Assembly: GCA_035317605.1 (NCBI GenBank)
Contig: DATHGT010000142.1
Span: forward strand, 1 to 21,358
Direction: 5' to 3'
Length of the DNA stretch: 21,358 nt
Origin: DATHGT01 sp035317605
GTDB lineage: Bacteria > Methylomirabilota > Methylomirabilia > Rokubacteriales > CSP1-6
Shown in pieces: positions 6,436-13,812 of the stretch; positions within the stretch are counted from its first letter, which is position 1; the number at the start of each line of letters is the position of its first letter. The position numbers and the translations under genes are program-made. A model generated the notes under the pieces. That model made no database searches and was not told where the DNA came from. It saw only the letters and a list, made by a program, of their open reading frames with translations.

Positions 6436-7674
6436 ATGCACTTGATGTACTTCACCGAGCAGCCGATGTCGGCCTACGACGCGCAGGCCGGACGCGATTT
6501 CGGGGCGACCGCCCTCATGTTCTCGAACAAGCACTACGATCCGGTCGCGGGCAGCCGGCTCTACAACGAATACCTGGAGCACTACCGGCTCGTCGAGGAG
6601 GTCGGGTTCGACGGGATCATGCTGAACGAGCACCACAACGCGCCGTTCTGCATGCAGGCCAAGTGCAACGTGTTCGCCTCCATCCTGGCCGCCATGACCA
6701 AGCGCGTGAAGATCGTGCTGCTCGGCAACCCGCTGCCCCTGGCCGACAACCCGGTGAGGCTGGCCGAAGAGCTGTCGATGATCGACATGATCTCGCGCGG
6801 ACGCCTGGTCTCGGGCTTCGTGCGCGGCGGCGGACAAGAGCAGCTCGCCGCCGGCGTGAACCCGGCCTTCAACCGCGAGCGCTTCGAGGAAGCGCACGAC
6901 CTCGTCGTGAAGGCGTGGACGCAGACCGGCCCCTTCCGCTTCGAGGGCACGCACTATCAGCACCGGGTGGTCAACCCGTGGGCGGTGCCGCTCCAGAAGC
7001 CGCACCCGCGCGTGTGGATCCCGGGCGTGCTCAGCAAGGAGACGATCGTCTGGTGCGCCCAGAAGGGCTATCCCTACATCGCGCTGAGCACCGAGATCGA
7101 GGCGACCAAGAAGATCTGGGAGCTGTACGACCAAGTGGCGGCCGAGCAGGGGCACGCCGGCGGCCCCGAGTTCCGCGGCTATCTCCAGCGCTGCCACGTG
7201 GCCGAGACCGAAGAGAAGGCGATGGCCAACGCCCGGCAGTTCATGTGGATGCAGGGCGAGTTCACCGGGCTGGCGCATCCCGTGTGGTCCACGCCCTCGG
7301 GTTACTTCTCGCCCTCGTATCGCAAGGCCTTCGTGGAGTTCGCGGTGGGCCGGCGCTCGAACCCGCGCGGCTCGGCCTTCGAGGAGCAGATCGCGAACCA
7401 GCAGATCATCGCGGGCACCCCCAAGACGGTCATCCCGAAGCTCCGCCGCCTGCTCGAGGAGACGCGGCCCTCGATCGTGGGGTTCTGGGGCAGCGACGGC
7501 TTCGTCTCCGACCGCGACGCGCGCACGTGCATTCGCCTCCTCGGCGAGGAAGTGCTGCCGGCGGTGCGCGAGATCGCCAAGGAGCTCGGCCTGTGGAGCC
7601 CGTTCGAGGCCAACTCACCCGTGAGCTGGGCGTTCCCTCAGCCCGCGGTTCCGGCGGAAGGTGGCGCGTCGTAG
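6436..7674 (+). CDS. LLM class flavin-dependent oxidoreductase, long form
   Basis: This 412-residue member of the luciferase-like family carries the active-site motif MLNEHHNAPF (E65-H66-H67). KRVKIVLLGNPLPLADNPVR, SMIDMISRGRLVSGFVRGGG and PRVWIPGVLSKETIVWCAQKG are flavin-binding barrel elements. It is longer than the other two LLM genes because of an extended C-terminal region (SWAFPQPAVPAEGGAS end), seen in a subgroup common in uncultured soil lineages. The ATG follows GAGGAG with good spacing. It lies 19 bases after the hydrolase-fold gene, so the two are almost certainly co-transcribed. The pairing of a monooxygenase with a hydrolase-fold partner suggests stepwise breakdown of a ring or ester substrate that I cannot name. 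Confidence 0.88.
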   Translation: MHLMYFTEQPMSAYDAQAGRDFGATALMFSNKHYDPVAGSRLYNEYLEHYRLVEEVGFDGIMLNEHHNAPFCMQAKCNVFASILAAMTKRVKIVLLGNPLPLADNPVRLAEELSMIDMISRGRLVSGFVRGGGQEQLAAGVNPAFNRERFEEAHDLVVKAWTQTGPFRFEGTHYQHRVVNPWAVPLQKPHPRVWIPGVLSKETIVWCAQKGYPYIALSTEIEATKKIWELYDQVAAEQGHAGGPEFRGYLQRCHVAETEEKAMANARQFMWMQGEFTGLAHPVWSTPSGYFSPSYRKAFVEFAVGRRSNPRGSAFEEQIANQQIIAGTPKTVIPKLRRLLEETRPSIVGFWGSDGFVSDRDARTCIRLLGEEVLPAVREIAKELGLWSPFEANSPVSWAFPQPAVPAEGGAS

Positions 7675-7689
7675 CGTTCACGCGACGCG

Positions 7690-7713
7690 TTTCCGCGGCG
7701 TCGGCGGAAATTA
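7690..7713 (+). terminator. Weak terminator-like hairpin after the LLM gene
   Basis: TTTCCGC (7690-7696) and GCGGAAA (7704-7710) form a perfect 7-bp stem with a 7-base loop, 16 bases after the LLM stop. It is followed by TTAT rather than a long T-run. It probably marks the end of the hydrolase/LLM operon before the secreted-protein genes. Confidence 0.4.
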
Positions 7714-7787
7714 TGAACGGTTGAGAGGAGGGGGATGAGAAGGTGGTGATGACCTTGAAATAAGCGATCACAGGGAGGTAGGAGACG

Positions 7788-9677
7788 ATGTCTCGGAGAG
7801 CGATGGTCTCTCTCTTCCTCGGTGTCTTCATCGTGCTCGCGCTCAGTCTCGTGGCCGTCGGTACCGCGGCCGCCAAGCCAGCAAGCTTTGCCGTGTTCCG
7901 TCCCCCCAGCGGACAGTGGTTCATCTTCAATCCCGTCGACGGGTTCCGACAAGAGACCTGGGGCTGCGGGGGCTGCGGCAGCCACTTCCCCGTCCCCGCG
8001 GACTACGACGGAGACGGCGAGGCCGACGTCGCCATCTTCTCGGTGGCCCGCGTCAACGCCGACCCGTTCGTTCCCAACACGCGGTTCATCCCTCTGCAGT
8101 CGGCCGCCCCCGCGGGCCTGTCATGCGCGAACTGCGTGCCGGTGCCTCACGACTACGACGGGGACGGCAAGGCGGAGTTCGCCGTCTTCGACGCCACCAC
8201 CAATCAGTGGACCATCCGGGCGACGTCCCCCTCGGGAGAGGGGGACGAAGTCCACCTTCCCTTCGGCTGCGCCGGCTGCGGCGACGTGCCGGTGCCCGCA
8301 CGGTTCACGGCCATCAGTCCGGCGACCCCGCCGCTGTTCCGCCCCTTCGCCCTGCCCAACGCCGGCAGCGCCCCGGTCGGCATCACGGCCGGTCCCGACG
8401 GTAACCTGTGGTTCACCGAGCGCGCCGGCAACCGCATCGGCAACATCACCCCCGCGGGCGTGATCACCGAGTTCCCCTTGCCCACCGCGGGCAGCGGCCC
8501 CACCGGAATCGTGAGCGGCCCCGACGGCAACCTGTGGTTCACCGAGCGCGACGGCAACCGCATCGGCAAGGTCACCCCCGCCGGCGTGATCACCGAGTTC
8601 ACCTTGCCCACCGCGGGCAGCGGCCCCTTCGGCATCACGACCGGGCCCGACGGCAACCTGTGGTTCACCGAGCGCGACGGCGATCGCGTCGGCTACATCA
8701 CCCCCGCGGGCGTGATCACCGAGTTCACCTTGCCCACCGCGGGCAGCGCCCCCACCGGCATCGTCAGCGGACCCGACGGGAACCTGTGGTTCACCGAGAC
8801 CGGCGGCAATCGCATCGGCCGCATCGCCCCCGACGGCACCATCGCCGAATTCGTCGTCCCCACCGTCGGCGGCGCCCCGACCGACATCACGAGCGGCCCC
8901 GACGGCAATCTGTGGTTCACCGAAAGCGGCAACAGTCGCCTCGGGCGCATCGCGCCGGACGGGACCCGCCAGGATTTCATCCTGTCGCCTTCCCCCAACG
9001 TCCATCTCTCCCGCATCACCACCGGTCCCGACGGCCAGCTCTGGGTCAAGGGCGCGTTCGCGCTTCCTCCGTCCGGGTCAACCCCCGGCCGCTACGTCGA
9101 CGTCGTCTGGCAGGTCGCGGTGTCCGGTCAGATCCTCCGCGAATTCCGGCCCGCGCCATCGACCGCGGATGGCAGTGATGTCGGCGCGATCACCACGGGT
9201 CCCGACGGAAGAATCTGGTTCGTCCAGCCGCACCTCGACCGGATCGGGAGCGTGAGCGTCAACACGCCGTTCACCGGCATCGCCATGTATCGACGGACGA
9301 CCGGAGAGTGGCTCATCCTCGAGCCCACCGGCCAGGTTCGCGTGGCGGTCTGGGGGTGCCCGACGTGCGGCGACGTCCCCGTCGCCCGCGACTACGACGG
9401 CGACGGGATCGCCGACCTCGCGGTCTATCGCCCGGCCACCGCGGAGTGGTTCATCTTCCGCTCGTCGGACGGCGGGGTCACTCACGTGACCTTTGGGGGA
9501 GGCACGGGTGACACCGCGGTGCCCGCGGACTACGACGGCGACGGCAAGGCGGACATCGCGGTGTATCGGGCCGGCACCGGCGAGTGGTTCGTCCTCCGCT
9601 CGACGGACGGCGGGCTCACCCAGGTCCAGTTCGGCTGCAGCTCTTGCGGCGACGTGCCCGTCCCGGCCGTATACTGA
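7788..9677 (+). CDS. Secreted double-propeller protein: FG-GAP/VCBS repeats flanking a Vgb-like beta-propeller (copy 1)
   Basis: This 629-residue protein starts with a signal peptide (positive MSRR, hydrophobic 7-28, AAA before K30). Residues 31-175 hold three FG-GAP/VCBS-type repeats, two with calcium loops DYDGDGEAD (72-80) and DYDGDGKAE (122-130). The third ends at GDVPVPARF without a loop. Residues 188-490 hold seven Vgb/NHL units with GPDGNLWFTE cores at 202, 244, 286, 328, 370, 413 and 471; the first five are exactly 42 residues apart. Residues 495-629 hold three more FG-GAP repeats (loops at 535 and 581). CxxC pairs occur at 60, 113, 161, 524 and 617. Histidine is almost absent from the Vgb units, so virginiamycin B lyase activity is unlikely. 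It is probably an exported or surface binding protein. GGGAGGTAGGAG precedes the ATG. Confidence 0.85.
   Translation: MSRRAMVSLFLGVFIVLALSLVAVGTAAAKPASFAVFRPPSGQWFIFNPVDGFRQETWGCGGCGSHFPVPADYDGDGEADVAIFSVARVNADPFVPNTRFIPLQSAAPAGLSCANCVPVPHDYDGDGKAEFAVFDATTNQWTIRATSPSGEGDEVHLPFGCAGCGDVPVPARFTAISPATPPLFRPFALPNAGSAPVGITAGPDGNLWFTERAGNRIGNITPAGVITEFPLPTAGSGPTGIVSGPDGNLWFTERDGNRIGKVTPAGVITEFTLPTAGSGPFGITTGPDGNLWFTERDGDRVGYITPAGVITEFTLPTAGSAPTGIVSGPDGNLWFTETGGNRIGRIAPDGTIAEFVVPTVGGAPTDITSGPDGNLWFTESGNSRLGRIAPDGTRQDFILSPSPNVHLSRITTGPDGQLWVKGAFALPPSGSTPGRYVDVVWQVAVSGQILREFRPAPSTADGSDVGAITTGPDGRIWFVQPHLDRIGSVSVNTPFTGIAMYRRTTGEWLILEPTGQVRVAVWGCPTCGDVPVARDYDGDGIADLAVYRPATAEWFIFRSSDGGVTHVTFGGGTGDTAVPADYDGDGKADIAVYRAGTGEWFVLRSTDGGLTQVQFGCSSCGDVPVPAVY
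8379..9008 (+). repeat. Five in-phase 126-base coding repeats
   Basis: Units start at 8379, 8505, 8631, 8757 and 8883 and encode 42-residue propeller blades. The first three or four units are very alike at DNA level: stretches such as GTGATCACCGAGTTC and TTGCCCACCGCGGGCAGCG recur at the same phase. Such similarity points to recent unit duplication or gene conversion inside the gene. Later units (9009 onward) are diverged and no longer in strict register. Confidence 0.85.
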
Positions 9678-9696
9678 CGCCACCTGCCATTGACGG

Positions 9697-9733
9697 TCCG
9701 GTCGCCGCCGTCGTAGAAGGGCCGGCGACCGGA
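9697..9733 (+). promoter_or_regulatory. Leader hairpin between the two propeller genes
   Basis: TCCGGTCGCCG (9697-9707) pairs perfectly with CGGCGACCGGA (9723-9733), an 11-bp stem with a 15-base loop. The 3' arm overlaps the first bases of the GGAAGGAGG ribosome site (9731-9739) of the second propeller gene. It is not followed by a T-run, so it looks more like an mRNA stability or translation-control element than an intrinsic terminator. Confidence 0.5.
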
Positions 9734-9744
9734 AGGAGGCGGCG

Positions 9745-11610
9745 ATGTCGTCACGCTCCGCGATCGCAATCGTCCAGGGCGTCACCGTCCTGCTCTTCGT
9801 GCTCCTTGCGCTGACGGCCCTGACGGCCGCAGCGGTGCCGGCCAAGGTCGCCGTCTTCCGGGTCCCGACCGCAGAATGGTTCATCCTCGATCCGGTCAAC
9901 GGACCCCGAGTCGAGCTCTGGGGTTGCGGCGGCTGTGGAAATCACTTCCCGGTCCCGGGCGACTACGATGGCAACGGCGTCGATGGCGTGGCCGTCGCCA
10001 TCGTGGGGCCTCCCGCCGATCCGGAGCTGTCCCCGAACGTGCGCTTCGTCCCCCTGCCCCAGACGGCCGCCGAGGGGCGTGTCTCGTGCGTCACCTGTGT
10101 CCTGGTCCCCCACGATTACGACGGGGACGGCAAGACCGAATTCGCCGTCTACGATGGGACGACGGGGCAGTGGGACATTCGTTCGGCGGTGCCCGGCGGG
10201 AAGGGACCGGAGGTCCGCGTCCCCTTCGGCTGTCCCGGCTGTGGCGACGTGCCGGTGCCGGGCCGCTTCGCCAACCTCGCGGGGTTAGCGCCGTTCTTCC
10301 AGAGTGTTCCCATCGCCGGCAGGCCGGCCGGCATCACCACCGGTCCCGACGGCAACGTGTGGTTCACCGTGCTCGTGGGAAGTCGCATCGGTCGCGTGAC
10401 GTCCTCCGGAACCCTCACCGAATTTCCGCTCGGCGCCAATACCGGTCCCCTGGGCATCACGGCCGGCCCCGACGGCAATCTGTGGTTCACCGAACGAGAC
10501 GCCAATCGGATCGGCCGCATCACGCCCGCGGGAGTGATCACCGAGTTCGCGCTGCCCAACGCCGGCAGTCAGCCCTTCGGTATCACGAGCGGTCCCGACG
10601 GGAACCTGTGGTTCACCGAACGGAACGGCAACCGGATCGGCCGCATCACCCCGGCCGGAGCGATCGCCGAATTCCCCCTGCCCAACCCCGGCAGCGTGCC
10701 CGTCGGGATCACGACCGGTCCCGATGGGAACCTGTGGTTCGCCGAACAGGCCGGTCTGCGGATCGGCCGGATCACCCCGAGCGGGGTCATCACCGAATTT
10801 CCCGCCGGATCCTCAGGCTCGCCGCTCAACATCACGGCCGCGCCCGACGGCAACCTGTGGTTCACGAGATTCGGTGGCCCGAGCATTGGCAGGATCACGC
10901 CGGCCGGCGTCGTCCAGAACTTCGTCCTGTCGTCGGTCGCGTTCCCCGCCACCACCACCGCACTGACCGTCGGCCCCGACGGGATGCTGTGGGTCAGCGG
11001 CTACTTCTCGCCGCCGACCATCCCGGTGTCCCCAATCGTGTGGCGCGTCAACCTGTCGGGTCAGGTCCTGCTCGAATTCAAACCCAGTCCTGACGGTGTC
11101 CCGACCGGGAACACCGACGCCGTCACGACGGGCCCCGACGGCCGGATCTGGCTCGCCGACCCGTACGTCGGGCAGGTCAGCGCCCTCAGCACCACGTCGC
11201 CCTTCGCCAGCATCGCGGTGTATCGCACGACGACCGGGCAGTGGTTCATCGGGCAGCCGGACGGCACCACACGGGTGGTGAGCTGGGGATGCCCGCCGTG
11301 TGGGGACGTGCCGGTGCTGCGCGACTACGACGGCGACGGGATCGACGACATCGCGGTCTTCCGGCAGAGCACCGGCGAGTGGTTCATCCTCCGCTCGTCG
11401 GACGGCGGGCTCATCCACGTGAGCTGGGGCGCGCCGTCCGGCGACGTGCCGGTCCCGCGCGACTACGACGGCGACGGCAAGGCGGACATCGCGATCTACC
11501 GCACGGCGACCAGCGAGTGGTTCATCCTCCGCTCGTCGGACGGCGCGACCGCGCGCGTTCAGTGGGGGTGCGGCAGTTGCGGCGACGTGCCCGTTCCGGC
11601 AAAGTACTAG
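9745..11610 (+). CDS. Secreted double-propeller protein: FG-GAP/VCBS repeats flanking a Vgb-like beta-propeller (copy 2)
   Basis: This 621-residue tandem paralog of the preceding gene has the same layout. A signal peptide (hydrophobic 7-30) is followed by FG-GAP repeats with loops DYDGNGVDG (73-81) and DYDGDGKTE (124-132), and a loop-less third repeat ending GDVPVPGRF. Seven Vgb units have GPDG cores at 200, 241, 283, 325, 367 (APDG), 410 and 463. Three C-terminal FG-GAP repeats have loops at 528 and 573 and end in GDVPVPAKY. CxxC pairs sit at 61, 115, 163, 516 and 609, the same places as in copy 1. The Vgb units are more diverged from each other than in copy 1. GGAAGGAGG gives a strong ribosome site for the ATG at 9745. 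Exported, function unknown; the two copies probably interact or bind related ligands. Confidence 0.85.
   Translation: MSSRSAIAIVQGVTVLLFVLLALTALTAAAVPAKVAVFRVPTAEWFILDPVNGPRVELWGCGGCGNHFPVPGDYDGNGVDGVAVAIVGPPADPELSPNVRFVPLPQTAAEGRVSCVTCVLVPHDYDGDGKTEFAVYDGTTGQWDIRSAVPGGKGPEVRVPFGCPGCGDVPVPGRFANLAGLAPFFQSVPIAGRPAGITTGPDGNVWFTVLVGSRIGRVTSSGTLTEFPLGANTGPLGITAGPDGNLWFTERDANRIGRITPAGVITEFALPNAGSQPFGITSGPDGNLWFTERNGNRIGRITPAGAIAEFPLPNPGSVPVGITTGPDGNLWFAEQAGLRIGRITPSGVITEFPAGSSGSPLNITAAPDGNLWFTRFGGPSIGRITPAGVVQNFVLSSVAFPATTTALTVGPDGMLWVSGYFSPPTIPVSPIVWRVNLSGQVLLEFKPSPDGVPTGNTDAVTTGPDGRIWLADPYVGQVSALSTTSPFASIAVYRTTTGQWFIGQPDGTTRVVSWGCPPCGDVPVLRDYDGDGIDDIAVFRQSTGEWFILRSSDGGLIHVSWGAPSGDVPVPRDYDGDGKADIAIYRTATSEWFILRSSDGATARVQWGCGSCGDVPVPAKY
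10330..10950 (+). repeat. Diverged coding repeats of about 126 bases in the second propeller gene
   Basis: Units beginning near residues 196, 237, 279, 321 and 362 repeat the same 41-42-residue blade pattern (GIT-GPDGNLWFTE, then NRIGRITPAGVITEF). Identity between units is lower than in the first gene, and one unit is 41 residues long, so this array looks older. Confidence 0.75.
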
Positions 11611-11627
11611 CCCACAGGAGGGCCGAC

Positions 11628-12671
11628 ATGGGTGAGATTCTCGGAATCGGGACGACGCACTATCCGCCAGGACTCGTGCCGGAACATCTCAAGCCGTGGC
11701 CGCTGGCCCGGATGCTCCACAGCGACCCGCGCATCCCCGAGCGCATGCGCGATCCCCGCAACTGGCCGGAGCCCATGCGCGCGGAGTGGGGCGACGACGA
11801 GGGCATCGCGTCGTTCAAGGCTCACCGCGAGCGCGTGTTCAGCGCTTTCCGCGCCCAGCGCGAGGAGATCGAGGCGTTCAAGCCCGACCTCATCGTCATG
11901 TGGGGCGACGATCAGTACGAGAATTTCCAGGAAGACGTCATCCCGCCCTTCTGCGTGCTGGCCTACGACACGCTCGCCTTCCAGCCGTTCAAGCGGCTGG
12001 GCAAGCGGCCCAACATCTGGGGCGAGCCCAACGACAAGGTCTTCACGTGGCCGGGGCACGCCCGAGCCGGACGGCAGCTTGCGACCGGCTTGCTCGAGGC
12101 CGGCATCGACGTGGCCTATGCCTACCGGCCCCTGCACGGCGACGGGGTGGCCCACGCGTTCGCCAACACGCTGCTCTATCTCGACCTGGATCGAAAGGGA
12201 TTCCCGTATCCGATCCTGCCCATCACCGTGAATTGCTACGGCCGCGACGTGGTCCGCTCGCAGGGCGGGGGCTCGCGGTTCGGCGAGGAGGCCGATCCCC
12301 CTGCGCCCTCGCCGCGCCGCTGCTTCGAGCTGGGACGCGCGACTGCGAAGTTCTTCCGCGAGAGTCCGTGGCGCGTGGTCCTGATGGCCTCTTCGAGCTG
12401 GTCGCACGCGTTCCTCACCGAGAAGAACCACTGGATCTATCCCGACCTCGAGGCCGATCGCGCGCTTCTCGGGCAGCTCCAGGCCGGCGACTACGAAGCG
12501 TGGCGCGACGTGCCGCTGTCCCAGCTCGAAGCCTCGGGCCAGCACGAAGTCCTGAACTGGATGTGCCTGGCCGGAGCCATGTCCGAGCTCGGCGCCAAGA
12601 TGGAGCTGGTCGACTGGGTGGAGACGTGGATCTTCAACGCGCCCAAGTGCCTGGCGGTTTTCAGATCATGA
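11628..12671 (+). CDS. Extradiol ring-cleavage dioxygenase-like protein (LigB superfamily), paralog 1
   Basis: This 347-residue protein belongs to the class III extradiol dioxygenase (LigB/DODA) superfamily. The N-terminal metal-site motif is GTTHYPP with H11. WGDDQYENF (residues 92-100) stands where characterised LigB enzymes carry an NDH motif with the second iron-ligand histidine. SSSWSH with H260 is at the position of the catalytic histidine, and GQHEVLNWMCLAGAM offers E307 as the glutamate ligand. The aligned second ligand is therefore Asp (D95) or Gln rather than His, judged from memory of the family. The ATG at 11628 has AGGAGG 7 bases upstream. It follows the propeller gene by 17 bases and ends inside a strong hairpin. 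It is a paralog of the gene at 18813. Substrate unknown; aromatic ring cleavage is the default expectation. Confidence 0.82.
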   Translation: MGEILGIGTTHYPPGLVPEHLKPWPLARMLHSDPRIPERMRDPRNWPEPMRAEWGDDEGIASFKAHRERVFSAFRAQREEIEAFKPDLIVMWGDDQYENFQEDVIPPFCVLAYDTLAFQPFKRLGKRPNIWGEPNDKVFTWPGHARAGRQLATGLLEAGIDVAYAYRPLHGDGVAHAFANTLLYLDLDRKGFPYPILPITVNCYGRDVVRSQGGGSRFGEEADPPAPSPRRCFELGRATAKFFRESPWRVVLMASSSWSHAFLTEKNHWIYPDLEADRALLGQLQAGDYEAWRDVPLSQLEASGQHEVLNWMCLAGAMSELGAKMELVDWVETWIFNAPKCLAVFRS

Positions 12672-12692
12672 GGGGGGCGAGACGCCCCCCTC
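12670..12692 (+). terminator. Strong GC hairpin at the end of the dioxygenase gene
   Basis: GAGGGGGGCG (12670-12679) pairs perfectly with CGCCCCCCTC (12683-12692) around a 3-base AGA loop, and begins within the TGA stop codon. It lacks a T-run, being followed by AAACTCCC, so it may be a Rho-assisted terminator or a 3'-end stabiliser. Confidence 0.55.
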
Positions 12693-12701
12693 AAACTCCC
12701 C

Positions 12702-12728
12702 CGCTCGCGTGACGAGTTCCCGCGAGCG
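12702..12728 (+). other. Second hairpin upstream of the MDR dehydrogenase
   Basis: CGCTCGCG (12702-12709) and CGCGAGCG (12721-12728) form a perfect 8-bp stem with an 11-base loop, 10 bases after the preceding hairpin. It lies 32 bases before the ATG at 12761 and could belong to that gene's leader. Confidence 0.4.
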
Positions 12729-12760
12729 TACGGCGCACGGGTAGACGAGGGCATCCCAAG

Positions 12761-13792
12761 ATGAAAGCCGTCTACATCGCCGAGCCCGGCGGTCCGGAGA
12801 AGCTGATCTTCGGGGACCGTCCCGATCCTCACGCCGGGGCCGGCGAGGTCGTCGTGCGCGTGAGGGCGAGCGCCCTCAACCACGCGGACCTCGGCATTCG
12901 CTCCGGCCGCTCGGCCGCCGGCGCCCTGCCGCGGATTCTCGGACTCGACATGGCCGGCGAGATCGCGAGCCTCGGACCCGGCGTGACCGGCTTCACGGTC
13001 GGCGACCGGGTCACCGTGGAGAATCGCGTGAAGTGCGGCACCTGCACGCCGTGTGTGCTCGGCCGCGACGAGTACTGCGAGCGACAGAAGCGGCTGGGCG
13101 GCGAGCTGGACGGCGGCCACGCCCAGTACTGCGTGGTCCCCGCCGCCAATCTCCAGCGCATTCCCGACTGGATGGAGTTCGACGAGGCGGCCACGCTACC
13201 GCTGGCCGGCCACACCGCGTGGCACTGTCTCGTCGAGCGCGTGCAGCTCCAGCCCTGGGAGGACGTGCTGATCCACGCCGTCGGCAGCGGCGTGGGCAGC
13301 TTCGGCCTGTCGATCGCCAAGGGCATCGGCGCCCGCGCGATCGTCACCGCGGGCAGCGACTGGAAGCTCCAGAAGGCCAAGGAGCTCGGCGCCGACGGCG
13401 TCATCAACTACACGACCACGCCGAAGTTCGCCTCCGCGGTGAAGGAGATGACGGGCGGGCGCGGCGTGGACGTGGTGTTCGACTGCGTGGGCGCGCCCGT
13501 GTGGGACGAGAGCTGCGCCAGCCTCAAGCCCGGCGGCCGCCTGGTCATCACCGGCACCACCGCGGGGAGCCAGATCCCCTTCAACCTTTCGGTGCTCCAG
13601 GGCCGTCCCCTCACGCTGATGGGCAGCGGCGCCCGCAGCCGCCGCAGCTTCGCCGCCATGCTCCACATGGTCCACTACGGCCGCCTGCGCGGCGTGGTCG
13701 GCCAGACCTTCGACCTCGCCGACACCGCTCGGGCCCACCAGGTCATGACCGGCCGCGACTTCTTCGGCAAGCTGGTGCTGCGGGTCCCCTAG
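12761..13792 (+). CDS. Zinc-binding MDR-family alcohol dehydrogenase / quinone oxidoreductase-like
   Basis: This 343-residue medium-chain dehydrogenase/reductase has an N-terminal GroES-like domain with GLDMAGEIASLGPGV and GDRVTVENRV. Four cysteines of a structural zinc lobe follow (C92, C95, C98, C106). The NAD(P)-binding Rossmann motif is HAVGSGVGSFGLSIAK (about 172-187), followed by GGRGVDVVFDCVG. The catalytic-zinc cysteine expected after the first strand is absent (ALNHADLGIRSG), so it keeps structural zinc but probably not catalytic zinc. That is typical of quinone reductase or enoyl reductase-type members. GAGG lies 10 bases upstream of the start. It is followed 20 bases later by the first small secreted protein, so they may share a transcript. 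It is likely an NAD(P)H-dependent reductase of a carbonyl or enone; substrate unknown. Confidence 0.88.
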   Translation: MKAVYIAEPGGPEKLIFGDRPDPHAGAGEVVVRVRASALNHADLGIRSGRSAAGALPRILGLDMAGEIASLGPGVTGFTVGDRVTVENRVKCGTCTPCVLGRDEYCERQKRLGGELDGGHAQYCVVPAANLQRIPDWMEFDEAATLPLAGHTAWHCLVERVQLQPWEDVLIHAVGSGVGSFGLSIAKGIGARAIVTAGSDWKLQKAKELGADGVINYTTTPKFASAVKEMTGGRGVDVVFDCVGAPVWDESCASLKPGGRLVITGTTAGSQIPFNLSVLQGRPLTLMGSGARSRRSFAAMLHMVHYGRLRGVVGQTFDLADTARAHQVMTGRDFFGKLVLRVP

Positions 13793-13812
13793 CTCGCGGG
13801 AGGGAACGCCCG

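Noticed and set aside
8379..9008. Regular 126-base repeats considered as a CRISPR-like or non-coding array
   Set aside because: The repeats are in phase with a long open frame and encode propeller blades; there are no unique spacers between short repeats.
7788..11610. Virginiamycin B lyase (streptogramin resistance) activity for the propeller proteins
   Set aside because: Only the blade pattern matches. The Vgb units contain almost no histidine, which the known lyases need at the active site, and the proteins are exported with extra FG-GAP repeats.
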